Origin: Penaeicola halotolerans
Lineage (GTDB): Bacteria > Bacteroidota > Bacteroidia > Cytophagales > Cyclobacteriaceae
DNA length: 64,000 nucleotides
Assembly (NCBI RefSeq): GCF_016464625.1
Contig: NZ_JAEAGO010000004.1
Location: 248,001 to 312,000 of the forward strand
Reading direction: 5' to 3'
The translations under genes were made by a program, and so were the position numbers. Under the pieces are notes generated by a model. It ran no database searches. It was not told the origin of the DNA and worked only from the letters and a program-made list of their open reading frames with translations. Every line of letters starts with the position of its first letter. Within the stretch, counting starts at the first letter, position 1. This document shows, one piece after another, positions 6,989 through 15,688 of the stretch.

Positions 6989-7666
6989 ATGGTAGTTTTC
7001 ATCAATGACAAGCCAGTAGCCATACTGGATACTAAAGAGCTAGCAGGACATGAGCCATTTGAGGTGGAGATGGACGGGAGAGATCCTTTTCCCAATTCTC
7101 CCAAATTTGTGGATGATGTCTTGATTAGATATCCTACAGAAGCCTTTTTGATCGAGCTATTGCTTACCGTGAAGACGAGAAAACTCAAGCATCTCTCTAG
7201 CATCACGATAGTGACGGAGGAGCGTGATTGGGTTAAGGACTTTATCAAAAGTCGCTTCACGATCATCAAAGCCGCGGGTGGAGTTGTGAGAAAGAAAGAT
7301 AAAGTGCTTTTTATCCACCGATTAGGCAAATGGGACTTCCCCAAAGGAAAGTTTGAGAAAGGTGAAACGCCTGATCAGTGTGCTGTCAGAGAGGTAGAGG
7401 AGGAGTGTGGTATCAAAGTGAAATTAGGAGAGCTTATCTGCAAGACTTGGCACACTTATACACTCAACCGAAAAAGCATCCTCAAGAAAACTTACTGGTA
7501 TGCGATGGATTGTGTGGATGACCAGCAGATGGTACCTCAGCTAGAAGAAGGCATAGATGATGTGCGTTGGCTGAATAATACAGAGGCATTGCAAGCACTT
7601 TACAATAGCTACCCTTCGATGCGCTACTTATACAAAAGATTTAGAGAACAGGAAGTGAAAGTCTAA
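6989..7666 (+). CDS. Nudix hydrolase with extra N-terminal domain
   Basis: A 225-residue protein whose Nudix box is complete: GKFEKGETPDQCAVREVEEE, then CGI, around residues 117-139, fitting Gx5Ex7REUxEExGU. About 85 residues precede the Nudix fold and contain strands and helices with no motif I know; this N-terminal extension is seen in Bacteroidota Nudix proteins. The substrate cannot be told from sequence. It could be a housecleaning or diphosphoinositol-type hydrolase. The C-terminus overlaps convergent coaD by 4 nt. Confidence 0.85.
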   Translation: MVVFINDKPVAILDTKELAGHEPFEVEMDGRDPFPNSPKFVDDVLIRYPTEAFLIELLLTVKTRKLKHLSSITIVTEERDWVKDFIKSRFTIIKAAGGVVRKKDKVLFIHRLGKWDFPKGKFEKGETPDQCAVREVEEECGIKVKLGELICKTWHTYTLNRKSILKKTYWYAMDCVDDQQMVPQLEEGIDDVRWLNNTEALQALYNSYPSMRYLYKRFREQEVKV

Positions 7667-8118
7667 AGCTTGTAAGGCAAAAACTTACTCACATCGCCTT
7701 GGTATTTGTGTACTTCTCGAATGATCGTAGAGCTGATGTAAGCATACTTTGGGGAAGTGATCAGAAAGACTGTTTCTAGATTGGTATTGATCACACGATT
7801 GACTTGGCTGATGGTGTTTTCGTATTCAAAGTCTGTAGTATTTCTCAAGCCTCTGAGTAGAAAGTTAGCCTTGTATTTTTTAGCCAGTGAAGCCGTCAAC
7901 TCAGCAAAGACAATCACCTTTACCTGTGGATAATCCTTGAAAGTTTCTTGTATCTTCTCCACCATAAAATTGACCTCAAAATAACGGGTATTCTTCTGAG
8001 AGTTGAAACCTATCCCTATGATGATCTCATCAAATAGCTCAAGTCCTCTGAGTACTATGTCCTCATGACCTTTGGTAAATGGATCAAATGAGCCAGGAAA
8101 AAGTGCTGTTCTTTTCAT
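7663..8118 (-). CDS. coaD: Phosphopantetheine adenylyltransferase
   Basis: A 151-residue enzyme that transfers AMP from ATP to 4'-phosphopantetheine, the penultimate step of coenzyme A synthesis. The nucleotidyltransferase motif FPGSFDPFTKGH at residues 7-18, RGLRNTTDFEYE and ISSTIIREV near the C-terminus are all present. Length is slightly below the usual 160. It is the last gene of a three-gene leftward unit (pseudopilin-like protein, DUF3822, coaD) with gaps of only 5-6 nt. Confidence 0.95.
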   Translation of the reverse strand: MKRTALFPGSFDPFTKGHEDIVLRGLELFDEIIIGIGFNSQKNTRYFEVNFMVEKIQETFKDYPQVKVIVFAELTASLAKKYKANFLLRGLRNTTDFEYENTISQVNRVINTNLETVFLITSPKYAYISSTIIREVHKYQGDVSKFLPYKL

Positions 8119-8124
8119 AGAGAT

Positions 8125-8985
8125 TTAGATCATCCGAAATGTCTCAAAATAGTCTTGATAAGCTACTTTTTGATTCAGTTCAGAGTAATTGATAAAGTGC
8201 TCAGGTGTTTGTTGATGTACATTTTTGATGTACTTCCCTAGTTCCTGTATGCTTGTTTGATGTTTCGCTAGATTGCCGATGACAGATACTTTACAGAGCG
8301 TTCTATCGAAGTTTAGCTGCTGTATGACCATGAGTATATACTTGATCAGTTGCTGCGCATTATCTACTTCAAAGCGATTAATCAATTGGAGTTCGCTGGA
8401 GCTGAAAGCTGCAATATTAATATGCTTAGCCTCGACTGTGATGAAAATTTCTTGTGGCAAGAAATCATTTCTTTTTTCTAGCAGGTAATTCAGTAGGACA
8501 GTCGTATGATGCTTAAAGGCTACGGTAGATTGATGAAAGCAAGCTTTGACCCAGTCGAGTTTAACGCTATCTGCTGCAGCTAGTACGATGATCTCATTAG
8601 AATGAAGATTTTCATACCAAGCATCCTGTTGCTTAGTATCGAAATCAGCATTGAGCTGTAAATGTACAGCGATGTCCTGCGGTCTAAAATATGGCGTAGG
8701 GAGTAGATTGAAGTAATTGTTTCTGAAGATGGCTACTGTGCTGGCAGTCTGATGAGGACCTTGACAAAGGGTAGATTTCTTCTGAACTTCTTGGAGAAAA
8801 TCACCCCAAGTAGCTTGAGGCGCTTTTAGGTACTGTTCCCAGTACAGACATTGATTATTGAGATCAGTGATACTCAAGATCAACTCTTGAGCATCAAACA
8901 AAAGCGACAAGTCGTACTGTTGAATTTCTTCTATACGAAACTTGTCGCTTTTGGTAGAGATAATATTTAAGATAGGATTAGCCAA
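8125..8985 (-). CDS. DUF3822 family protein
   Basis: A 286-residue soluble protein of the DUF3822 family, which in Bacteroidota is regularly found beside coaD. Typical parts are the ILSITDLNNQCLYWEQY segment near residue 35, the NYFNLLPTPYF string about residue 98, and a second half (FITVEAKHINIAAF, LINRFEV) that resembles an actin-like ATPase fold without a clear phosphate-binding motif. Function is unknown. It starts 5 nt after the upstream gene and ends 6 nt before coaD, so all three are probably one operon. Confidence 0.75.
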   Translation of the reverse strand: MANPILNIISTKSDKFRIEEIQQYDLSLLFDAQELILSITDLNNQCLYWEQYLKAPQATWGDFLQEVQKKSTLCQGPHQTASTVAIFRNNYFNLLPTPYFRPQDIAVHLQLNADFDTKQQDAWYENLHSNEIIVLAAADSVKLDWVKACFHQSTVAFKHHTTVLLNYLLEKRNDFLPQEIFITVEAKHINIAAFSSSELQLINRFEVDNAQQLIKYILMVIQQLNFDRTLCKVSVIGNLAKHQTSIQELGKYIKNVHQQTPEHFINYSELNQKVAYQDYFETFRMI

Positions 8986-8990
8986 TTTGC

Positions 8991-9572
8991 TTACTCCCAG
9001 TTACCTGCTGTAGATACGTCTGTTCTAGAACCTACTCTGAGGGCCTTTTCATTATTGTTTTTACGTCTTGCTGGATTTACTGGAGCTACGTCTCTCACTT
9101 CAAATACAGATACCATTACACCAGACTTTTCGATTTTGTCTGCGAATAGTTCGAATCTTTTACCATTTGAACCTGGGATGATTGGCAATGTCTCTAATCT
9201 GAAATTAGGCACTTTATCAGCACTGAAAAGTGAATCCATCACTGGCACAGAACCAAGTGTGTCATAAGTAACAGTGATTTCTTCTTGTCCGTAATCAAGA
9301 AGGGTTGTAGTTTCTTTTCTTTCGATGATCCAAATTTTACCAGTTTCTATGAAGTTTAGCAAGCTGTCCCAGTTATCAGTGTACTGACCATTGCTAGACT
9401 GATATGCTTTTTGAGCATCACGAATCATTTTCAATTTTTCGATTACTCGCTCTTCGATCTGGGCGATTCTCTCGGTTTCATCAATTTTGAACTTGATGCC
9501 ATCTACCAAGAAATAAGCTAATACAGCCGCAATGGCTAATACTACGTACGATAAGATTTTAGACAGATTCAT
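8991..9572 (-). CDS. Membrane-anchored protein of unknown function (pseudopilin-like start)
   Basis: A 193-residue protein with one N-terminal transmembrane helix (residues 5-24) followed by a long charged helix and the string AQKAYQSSNGQYTDNWDSLL. That string resembles the helix and loop of pseudopilins, though the prepilin peptidase Gly-Phe-Thr-Leu-x-Glu site is absent. The rest, about 70-193, is beta-rich with a disordered tail. The bulk is probably periplasmic. It is first in the operon with DUF3822 and coaD. A conserved Bacteroidota family seems likely, but I cannot name it. Confidence 0.65.
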   Translation of the reverse strand: MNLSKILSYVVLAIAAVLAYFLVDGIKFKIDETERIAQIEERVIEKLKMIRDAQKAYQSSNGQYTDNWDSLLNFIETGKIWIIERKETTTLLDYGQEEITVTYDTLGSVPVMDSLFSADKVPNFRLETLPIIPGSNGKRFELFADKIEKSGVMVSVFEVRDVAPVNPARRKNNNEKALRVGSRTDVSTAGNWE

Positions 9573-9634
9573 TTTGGTTAATTTATTTAAGCAAATGTAA
9601 GTTTGGTTGAAAAGGTTCTCTTTCTAATAAGGTG

Positions 9635-10135
9635 CTATTTTATGGAATTATTTTCAATTTTAAAATATCCCTTCCAATTAAATAATTCGTTAAGACTGGA
9701 GATTTTATGGAAAACACCATGGATTTGTGCTTTTGGGATAGATTGAAGGGCTTTTATGTCCATCCAAGCCTGTGCAGTCAATATTTGATGATCGGCATCT
9801 AACTCGGGATCTGTACCTAGACTGATTTGACCTCCGACTACCTTGACTTCATAAAATAGCTCAATAGCGTGCAGAGGTTGGTCTAAAAATTCACTTACAA
9901 AAAGCAAGTCACCTACTTCGATCTCCAGATTAGTTTCCTCTTTAAACTCACGTACTAGATTAGCTTTGGCATCTGTACCAAACTGCATACCACCACCCGG
10001 AGGTGCCCAGAGATGTCCATCTCCTAGATAGGCATGTTTGAGCATCAGGATTTTGTCAGCTATGACTAGGATGCCAGATACACGACATCTCAGTCGATGA
10101 CCAAATTCATGATTAATTTTTTCTTCTAATGACAT
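9635..10135 (-). CDS. Nudix hydrolase with altered Nudix box
   Basis: A 166-residue Nudix-fold protein (HLWAPPGGGMQFGTDAKAN, then LVREFKEETNL). The metal-binding REFKEE core is intact, but the first glutamate of Gx5Ex7REUxEExGU is replaced by threonine, and the late glycine is asparagine. The GGGMQFG start is like that of ADP-ribose or dNTP-type Nudix enzymes. The substrate is unknown. The gene is divergent from the helicase gene with only 35 bp between the two start codons. Confidence 0.8.
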   Translation of the reverse strand: MSLEEKINHEFGHRLRCRVSGILVIADKILMLKHAYLGDGHLWAPPGGGMQFGTDAKANLVREFKEETNLEIEVGDLLFVSEFLDQPLHAIELFYEVKVVGGQISLGTDPELDADHQILTAQAWMDIKALQSIPKAQIHGVFHKISSLNELFNWKGYFKIENNSIK

Positions 10136-10170
10136 CTCCTAACTTCGTGTTTTACGATCAGTAAAATTAC

Positions 10171-11586
10171 TTGAATAATCGAGAATTGGCTAAACCATCT
10201 GAAATACTAAGTGCCAAATTTGCCCATAGACCTACAGCAGGTCAGGCTCGTTTATTTGATTTATTTGATGACTTTCTCACTGATGATAAGCAAGAAAAGA
10301 AAACCTTGTTGATCAAAGGTTTTGCAGGTACTGGAAAAACTTCCGTAGTGGCTGCTCTAGTGCAAGCTTTGCCTTTTTTTAAATTAAAATCTCTCATGAT
10401 GGCACCTACTGGTAGGGCGGCTAAGGTGATGACCTCTTATGCCGCTCGGACGGGTTTTACTATTCATAAGGTGATCTATAAGCAAGTGGCTGATCCAAGC
10501 TCAGGCGCAATGCAGTTTGAAAAGGCAAAGAACTATTACAAGCAAACGGTATTCATCGTAGATGAGGCTTCGATGCTTTCTGATGATTTTGGGCAGAACC
10601 TCCTACAAGATTTGATTGACTTTGTCTTTCAGCATCCAAGTAATCGACTCATTATGATCGGGGATGTTGCCCAGCTACCACCAGTAGGTAGCCCCAATAG
10701 TCCTGCGCTGGATGGAGATTATTTGAGAAGACATTATAGATTGCATGTAGCTGAGACACTACTCACGGAAGTCATGAGACAAGATGCGCTTTCAGGTATC
10801 TTATATAATGCGACTAAACTGCGAGAAGAGTTGTCTAAGGAGGTTTTTCAAGTGCAATTTCAGACAAAGGGCTTTACTGACTTTTTCAAGATGACTGGAG
10901 AGCGATTGGAAGATGGATTGAGATATGCTTACCAAAAGTTTGGGGTGGAGGACACGACTATCATCTGTCGCTCAAATAAGCAAGCGGTGCAATTTAACGA
11001 GTATATCAGAAGAGCGATTCACTACTACGAGAGTGAGATCGAAGTGGGAGATATGCTCATGATCGTGAGAAATAACTATTTCTATATGGAGGATAGTGAG
11101 CGTGTAGGGTTTCTGGCTAATGGAGACTTTGTAGAAGTGATGAAAATTAGAAATTTCGAAGAACTCTATGGTTTTAGATTTGCTACGCTGGAGCTGAGAT
11201 TACTTGACTATCCAGATGAGCCACACTTTGAGGCAAAAATCATCTTAGATTGTCTACATGCCGCCACACCTGCACTCACGCAAGAGCAAAATCGTAGCCT
11301 CTATCACCAAGTACAGGAGGACTACCTAGATGTCGCTGATAAAAAGGAAAGGATACGCCTAATCAAAAAAGATCCTTATCTCAATGCACTACAAGTGAAG
11401 TTTGCTTATGCGCTGACTTGTCATAAATCTCAAGGAGGACAGTGGAAAGCTGTCTTTGTGGAACAAGGTTATCTAAAGGATGAAATGGTGGACAAAGAAT
11501 ACCTGAGATGGCTTTATACAGCTGTAACCAGAGCTAGTGAGGAGTTGTATTTAGTGAACTTTAATGCCTCATTTTTTGGCACATAA
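10171..11586 (+). CDS. RecD-like ATP-dependent DNA helicase (SF1)
   Basis: A 471-residue superfamily 1 helicase. Walker A is GFAGTGKTS near residues 50-58, motif Ia is APTGRAAKVM, Walker B is FIVDEASMLSD about residue 127, motif III is GDVAQLPPVG, and the C-terminal UvrD-like motif is FAYALTCHKSQGGQWKAVFV with YTAVTRASEELYLV. This is the RecD/TraA-like architecture, which unwinds DNA 5' to 3'; no RecB or RecC is adjacent. The start is TTG at 10171: an in-frame TAA lies three codons upstream and no ATG occurs before the Walker A motif. Confidence 0.85.
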   Translation: MNNRELAKPSEILSAKFAHRPTAGQARLFDLFDDFLTDDKQEKKTLLIKGFAGTGKTSVVAALVQALPFFKLKSLMMAPTGRAAKVMTSYAARTGFTIHKVIYKQVADPSSGAMQFEKAKNYYKQTVFIVDEASMLSDDFGQNLLQDLIDFVFQHPSNRLIMIGDVAQLPPVGSPNSPALDGDYLRRHYRLHVAETLLTEVMRQDALSGILYNATKLREELSKEVFQVQFQTKGFTDFFKMTGERLEDGLRYAYQKFGVEDTTIICRSNKQAVQFNEYIRRAIHYYESEIEVGDMLMIVRNNYFYMEDSERVGFLANGDFVEVMKIRNFEELYGFRFATLELRLLDYPDEPHFEAKIILDCLHAATPALTQEQNRSLYHQVQEDYLDVADKKERIRLIKKDPYLNALQVKFAYALTCHKSQGGQWKAVFVEQGYLKDEMVDKEYLRWLYTAVTRASEELYLVNFNASFFGT

Positions 11587-11654
11587 CTTGAATCGTATGA
11601 AGAAACTATTTTACTTTGTCAGACGTTAACCCAATCAATAAAACAACCAAAGAT

Positions 11655-12056
11655 ATGAAAAGCTTATTATTATCAATTTTCGCCCTCTTTATCTTCGTAG
11701 GTGCTCAAGCTCAAGAGACAGTTTCAGCCAAAACTGAGGGTGCTGTCATTACTTTCCAAGAAAAGGCTAAAGATTTCGGTGATATTACAGTAGGAGATAA
11801 AGTAGAACATACTTTCAAATTTAAAAATACAGGTAATATCCCTTTGATCATCTCAAATGTGGCGGTGACTTGTGGATGCACAGCAACAGATTGGCCTAAA
11901 AAGCCAATTGCTCCAGGTGCTGAATCTGAGATCACTGTCAAATTTGATAGTTCAAACAAGAATGGAAAGCAAAATAGTATCATCAGAGTGTACTCTAATG
12001 CTACTCAGCCTATTGAGAAGATCTCTATGATCTCTAATGTTTTACCTAAGAAGTAA
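11655..12056 (+). CDS. Secreted DUF1573 domain protein
   Basis: A 133-residue exported protein. A signal peptide (MKSLLLSIFALFIFVGAQA) is followed by one immunoglobulin-like DUF1573 domain with its typical strings DFGDITVGDKVEHTFKF, NTGNIPLIISNV and the CGCT signature. DUF1573 proteins are abundant in the Bacteroidota periplasm; their role is unknown. I chose the ATG at 11655 rather than an in-frame start 13 codons earlier because it gives a clean signal peptide. A strong bidirectional hairpin follows. Confidence 0.85.
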   Translation: MKSLLLSIFALFIFVGAQAQETVSAKTEGAVITFQEKAKDFGDITVGDKVEHTFKFKNTGNIPLIISNVAVTCGCTATDWPKKPIAPGAESEITVKFDSSNKNGKQNSIIRVYSNATQPIEKISMISNVLPKK

Positions 12057-12104
12057 TTCCATATTAATATTTCAGTTGAGTTGATGCTCTGCTGATGGAC
12101 AATA

Positions 12105-12134
12105 AAATAGCCCTTGGATATCCAAGGGCTATTT
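12105..12134. terminator. Bidirectional terminator between convergent genes
   Basis: A perfect inverted repeat: AAATAGCCCTTGGA and TCCAAGGGCTATTT flank a central AT step, with T-rich sequence on each exit side. It sits between the convergent DUF1573 and amidohydrolase genes and can serve both. Confidence 0.85.
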
Positions 12135-12158
12135 ATTTTTGTAGCGTTTATGCTAGGA

Positions 12159-15100
12159 TTACTTTTTAACTCCAGGTAGTGATTGATCAAGTGGTGAAGC
12201 ACTATGCCATTCAAATTTTGGTGCTTTACGCTTCGTAGGCGCCAGCTCATCAAGTGTAGCGGCATCGTACACTCTGCCATTTTTGATGACATACTTTACC
12301 GTATTGGTATTTCGGATATTCTCTAGCGGATTACTATCCATGATGACCAAGTCAGCGAGCTTACCAGCTTCTATGCTACCCAAGTCACCATCTAGTCCAA
12401 TGGCTTTTGCTCCATGGATGGTAGCTACTTTGAGCGCATCATGTGTAGAGAGTCCTCCCGCTTGCATAGACCATAGCTCCCAGTGGTATCCTAATCCTTG
12501 CAGCTGACCATGAGAGCCTACGCCTGCTATACCACCTGCTTTCACGAGGTCATTGACGAACACGGCATGCTTGTCAAATACATGCTCTTCTTTCATAAAC
12601 CAAGCTGGTCTTCTGCGAGATTTTTCATCTAGCTCTTCTTTTGGAGTGAAATAATTGAGCTTAGGATCTCCATTGACATTCTCCGTAGAGTAATAGTAGT
12701 TCTCAGCCCAAGGGCCTCCATAAGATACTAGTAAAGTAGGTGTATAAGCCATTTGAGACTCAGCAGTAGCTTTGATCACATCTCCATAAAGTGGGAAGAT
12801 AGGGAATGAGTGCTCATGACCAGGGTAGCCATCGATCAACTGGGTCAAGTTGAGTTTGAAGTCTAGACCACCTTCTGTAGTAGGCATGAGTTGCTGTTCT
12901 TTTGCTGCCATGATGACCCACTGTCTGTGCTGTCTATTTCCTACCAAGTACATTTTGATTGTCTTGGTATTGTAGTACTCTGAATATTGCTTGAGTACTT
13001 TTCTAGTATGATCTAAGCTAGTCAAGTTGTATGCCCAGTAGCCTACACCTGGCCCTGTAGAGTAAACTCTTGGTCCTAAAATCTGTCCTGCATCTACCAT
13101 GTCTGCATAAGTGAGCACATCTGTAGTAGCAGTCTGAGGGTCTCTAGTAGTAGTGACACCGTAGGCTAAGTTAGCAGCATACACCCACACCTGTGAAGTA
13201 TGAATGCCCCACCGTGGCCACATGTGTGCATGTGTATCTACAAAACCTGGTGTGATCGTTTTGCCAGACATATCCATCGCTATAGCATTGCTAGGAGCAT
13301 TGAGGCTTCCTGCAGCACCTACTTTACTAATGCGGTTATTCTCAATCAAGATGTCTCCTTTTTCGATGATCTCATCTCCATTCATGGTGATGATGCGAGC
13401 ATTTTGAAGTAGGATAGTGCCGTTTGGTATATCTCTATCGACTTCAACTTTGATTCTAATTTCAGATGCAGTGTATTTATCTTTTTCTTTCTGTGCCTTC
13501 TCTTTGTCAGTAGCATCTTTACCATTGTCAGTGACATCCTCTAAGTCTTTTTGCATTTTGGCTTCTAGGAGATTGTATGAAAAGAATGCATTACCAATAG
13601 ACCAGTACACAGTATTGCCATCTGAAGACCAAGTGGGAAACTGACCGCCTATTTCTGTTAGTTTCCAACTTGGAAACTGTGCACTACTGACACTCGCTAC
13701 TGATATGGTAGGTGTTTCGCTTCCGACCATCGGTATAGTGACTACATAGATCTCATTATTCACCATAGCAAGTGCTTTGTCTCCTTTTGGTGACTTGAGG
13801 ATCAGCCCAGCATTAGCAGCTTGGTTTTGTGGTTCACGTTCACTGAGGTGATGTGGATGCTCGAGTTCTTCTTCAATCATTTCAGCTATCGATCCATAAG
13901 TAGTAATCCCTCTTACTTTTACATAGGCCTTTTCATCTGTTCCGTCCCATCTTATAGAGATTAGTCCTTTGCTACCATTATAGAGGTAGATGCGGTCACT
14001 ACCTTCACTGAAGTGGGGATTTGAGCCTACGCTTGCTTTGGCGATGAAATTTGACTCGCCACCATTAACTGGGATCCAGTTGATAGACTGTCTATCATCA
14101 AATGCACCAGGGCCAGTAGCTTCTCTGTATGCTTGAGCTGCCCCTTCTACAAAGACGATGCGATCTCCTTTTGGAGACCATACAGGCTCTTGGTAAATGG
14201 CTTTTTTATTAGTGAGTTTTACAGGAGCAGTTTTGCCATTTATAGCAAGTTTGTAGATCGCTCCACCTTCTACCTCACTCCATGTCACATAGGCTATCTG
14301 CGTACCATCAGGCGACCAAGCTGGTTGTGCTTCTGTGACATTAGCAGTTGTGAGACGCTTAGGCTTGCCATTAGGATAGTCCATAATGTACAGCTTGTTG
14401 AGTGCTGTGAAGACAAGTTGCTTACCATTCGGTGAGAGGACACCATCTCTTATCTGGGTGACGGTCATTTTCTTATCATCAGAGATTGGATACTTAAACT
14501 CTAGCTTAGGCCCCATCTCCAATTCAAAGTCTACTTCGTAAGCCAACTCTTGTGCTGTACCGCCATTGATAGCAATTTTGTGAATCTTACCACCATAGCT
14601 AGCCAGTAAGTGCTGACTATCTGGTGTGAAACTCATCGCTGGCAATACACCTAGTGGAGCGATAGACTCTTGCTCATCACGCTGTACTGGGTAGGCAAGC
14701 CATTTCTCCTCATCCGTCTCTAAGTTTCTAAGTATCAATCCAGTTTGTTCATTGTATCTAGTGCCGTAGACGAGATATTTTCCATCAGGAGAAGGCGTAG
14801 GACTAAAAGCAGAGCCATAGCGTGAAGTCTTAGTCTGTATATCACCAGTCTCTCTATCAAATGTAGCTATTTGATATTGAGGCAGTTGTGCATTGTAATT
14901 CCAAGCACCAGTCCTACGAGCAAACCAGATATAGCGACCATCAGGGCTAAATGCTGGTTCGATAGTTTTGAGATTTTCGGGGGTTTTGATGAGTTGGATG
15001 CCGCTGCCACCATCTTTATGGTATAGGTGTAGTTTCAAGTTTCTACGACCTTGAGCGACTACTATATAGTTGCCATCAGGCGACCAGTCAGCAGATTGTA

Positions 15101-15533
15101 CATTTTCTTTAGTGCCCTTAGTGAGTTGGCTTGTCTTTTTGGTGGCTAAGTTAATAAGCCATACTTCATCATTGCCATCTCTGTCAGATAGAAAGAGGAG
15201 ACTTTTGCCGTCAGGGGAAAACTTAGGATGACTGTCAAATGACATACCTTCCATGAGTCTTTCTGCTTTACCACCATTGGATGGCATGAGGAAAATATTA
15301 CCTAGCATATCAAAAGCAATGGTTTTTCCGTCAGGACTGACGTCTAGAGAGGTCCAAGAGCCCTCATTTGTTTTTATAGAGATTTTCCTTTCTGCCGTGA
15401 GCGGAAGGTCTTTTTTCTCAGAAGCCTTTTTGGTAGAGTCGGAGTCTTGTGCCGCCACAGGACCGATCAATACACTACAGGCTAGAAAACTCAAGAATAA
15501 GTTTCGACTGTAACTAAATTTTGTTTTTCTCAT
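12159..15533 (-). CDS. Secreted amidohydrolase with N-terminal PD40/TolB-like propeller
   Basis: A 1124-residue exported protein. A signal peptide (ends VLIGPVAAQD) precedes repeated PD40/WD40-like blades at about 50-650; SPDG or SxDG motifs recur about ten times. A Lys/Asp-rich linker follows, then an amidohydrolase domain (about 700-1110) with ITPGFVDTHAHMW giving the metal-binding HxH. Further conserved parts are GVTTTRDP and the GSIEAGKLADLVIMD end typical of imidazolonepropionase-like enzymes. The substrate is unknown; peptide or cyclic amide hydrolysis in the periplasm is plausible. Such fusions are recurrent in Bacteroidota. It is a single-gene unit. Confidence 0.85.
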   Translation of the reverse strand: MRKTKFSYSRNLFLSFLACSVLIGPVAAQDSDSTKKASEKKDLPLTAERKISIKTNEGSWTSLDVSPDGKTIAFDMLGNIFLMPSNGGKAERLMEGMSFDSHPKFSPDGKSLLFLSDRDGNDEVWLINLATKKTSQLTKGTKENVQSADWSPDGNYIVVAQGRRNLKLHLYHKDGGSGIQLIKTPENLKTIEPAFSPDGRYIWFARRTGAWNYNAQLPQYQIATFDRETGDIQTKTSRYGSAFSPTPSPDGKYLVYGTRYNEQTGLILRNLETDEEKWLAYPVQRDEQESIAPLGVLPAMSFTPDSQHLLASYGGKIHKIAINGGTAQELAYEVDFELEMGPKLEFKYPISDDKKMTVTQIRDGVLSPNGKQLVFTALNKLYIMDYPNGKPKRLTTANVTEAQPAWSPDGTQIAYVTWSEVEGGAIYKLAINGKTAPVKLTNKKAIYQEPVWSPKGDRIVFVEGAAQAYREATGPGAFDDRQSINWIPVNGGESNFIAKASVGSNPHFSEGSDRIYLYNGSKGLISIRWDGTDEKAYVKVRGITTYGSIAEMIEEELEHPHHLSEREPQNQAANAGLILKSPKGDKALAMVNNEIYVVTIPMVGSETPTISVASVSSAQFPSWKLTEIGGQFPTWSSDGNTVYWSIGNAFFSYNLLEAKMQKDLEDVTDNGKDATDKEKAQKEKDKYTASEIRIKVEVDRDIPNGTILLQNARIITMNGDEIIEKGDILIENNRISKVGAAGSLNAPSNAIAMDMSGKTITPGFVDTHAHMWPRWGIHTSQVWVYAANLAYGVTTTRDPQTATTDVLTYADMVDAGQILGPRVYSTGPGVGYWAYNLTSLDHTRKVLKQYSEYYNTKTIKMYLVGNRQHRQWVIMAAKEQQLMPTTEGGLDFKLNLTQLIDGYPGHEHSFPIFPLYGDVIKATAESQMAYTPTLLVSYGGPWAENYYYSTENVNGDPKLNYFTPKEELDEKSRRRPAWFMKEEHVFDKHAVFVNDLVKAGGIAGVGSHGQLQGLGYHWELWSMQAGGLSTHDALKVATIHGAKAIGLDGDLGSIEAGKLADLVIMDSNPLENIRNTNTVKYVIKNGRVYDAATLDELAPTKRKAPKFEWHSASPLDQSLPGVKK

Positions 15534-15688
15534 TGTTTGTAGGTGTTTGGCTATTAGAGCAAGTATCAGAAGACTCGCGGACTATATAATTTTCTAATAT
15601 ACCAAAAAACTACTCAATCAAACCTTCCACAATGAGACATTTATATCAAGTTCGATTTGAAGGGATTAATGGAGTTAAAAAGCAATGA

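Noticed and set aside
12105-12134. Long perfect inverted repeat as an insertion-sequence end or protein-binding palindrome
   Set aside because: It sits between convergent stop codons with T-rich exits on each side, as do the other hairpins in the window; terminator is the simpler reading.
13200-13412. Plus-strand ORFs inside the amidohydrolase and other long genes
   Set aside because: They lie opposite well supported coding sequence, lack known motifs and have unusual residue composition; they are antisense shadows.
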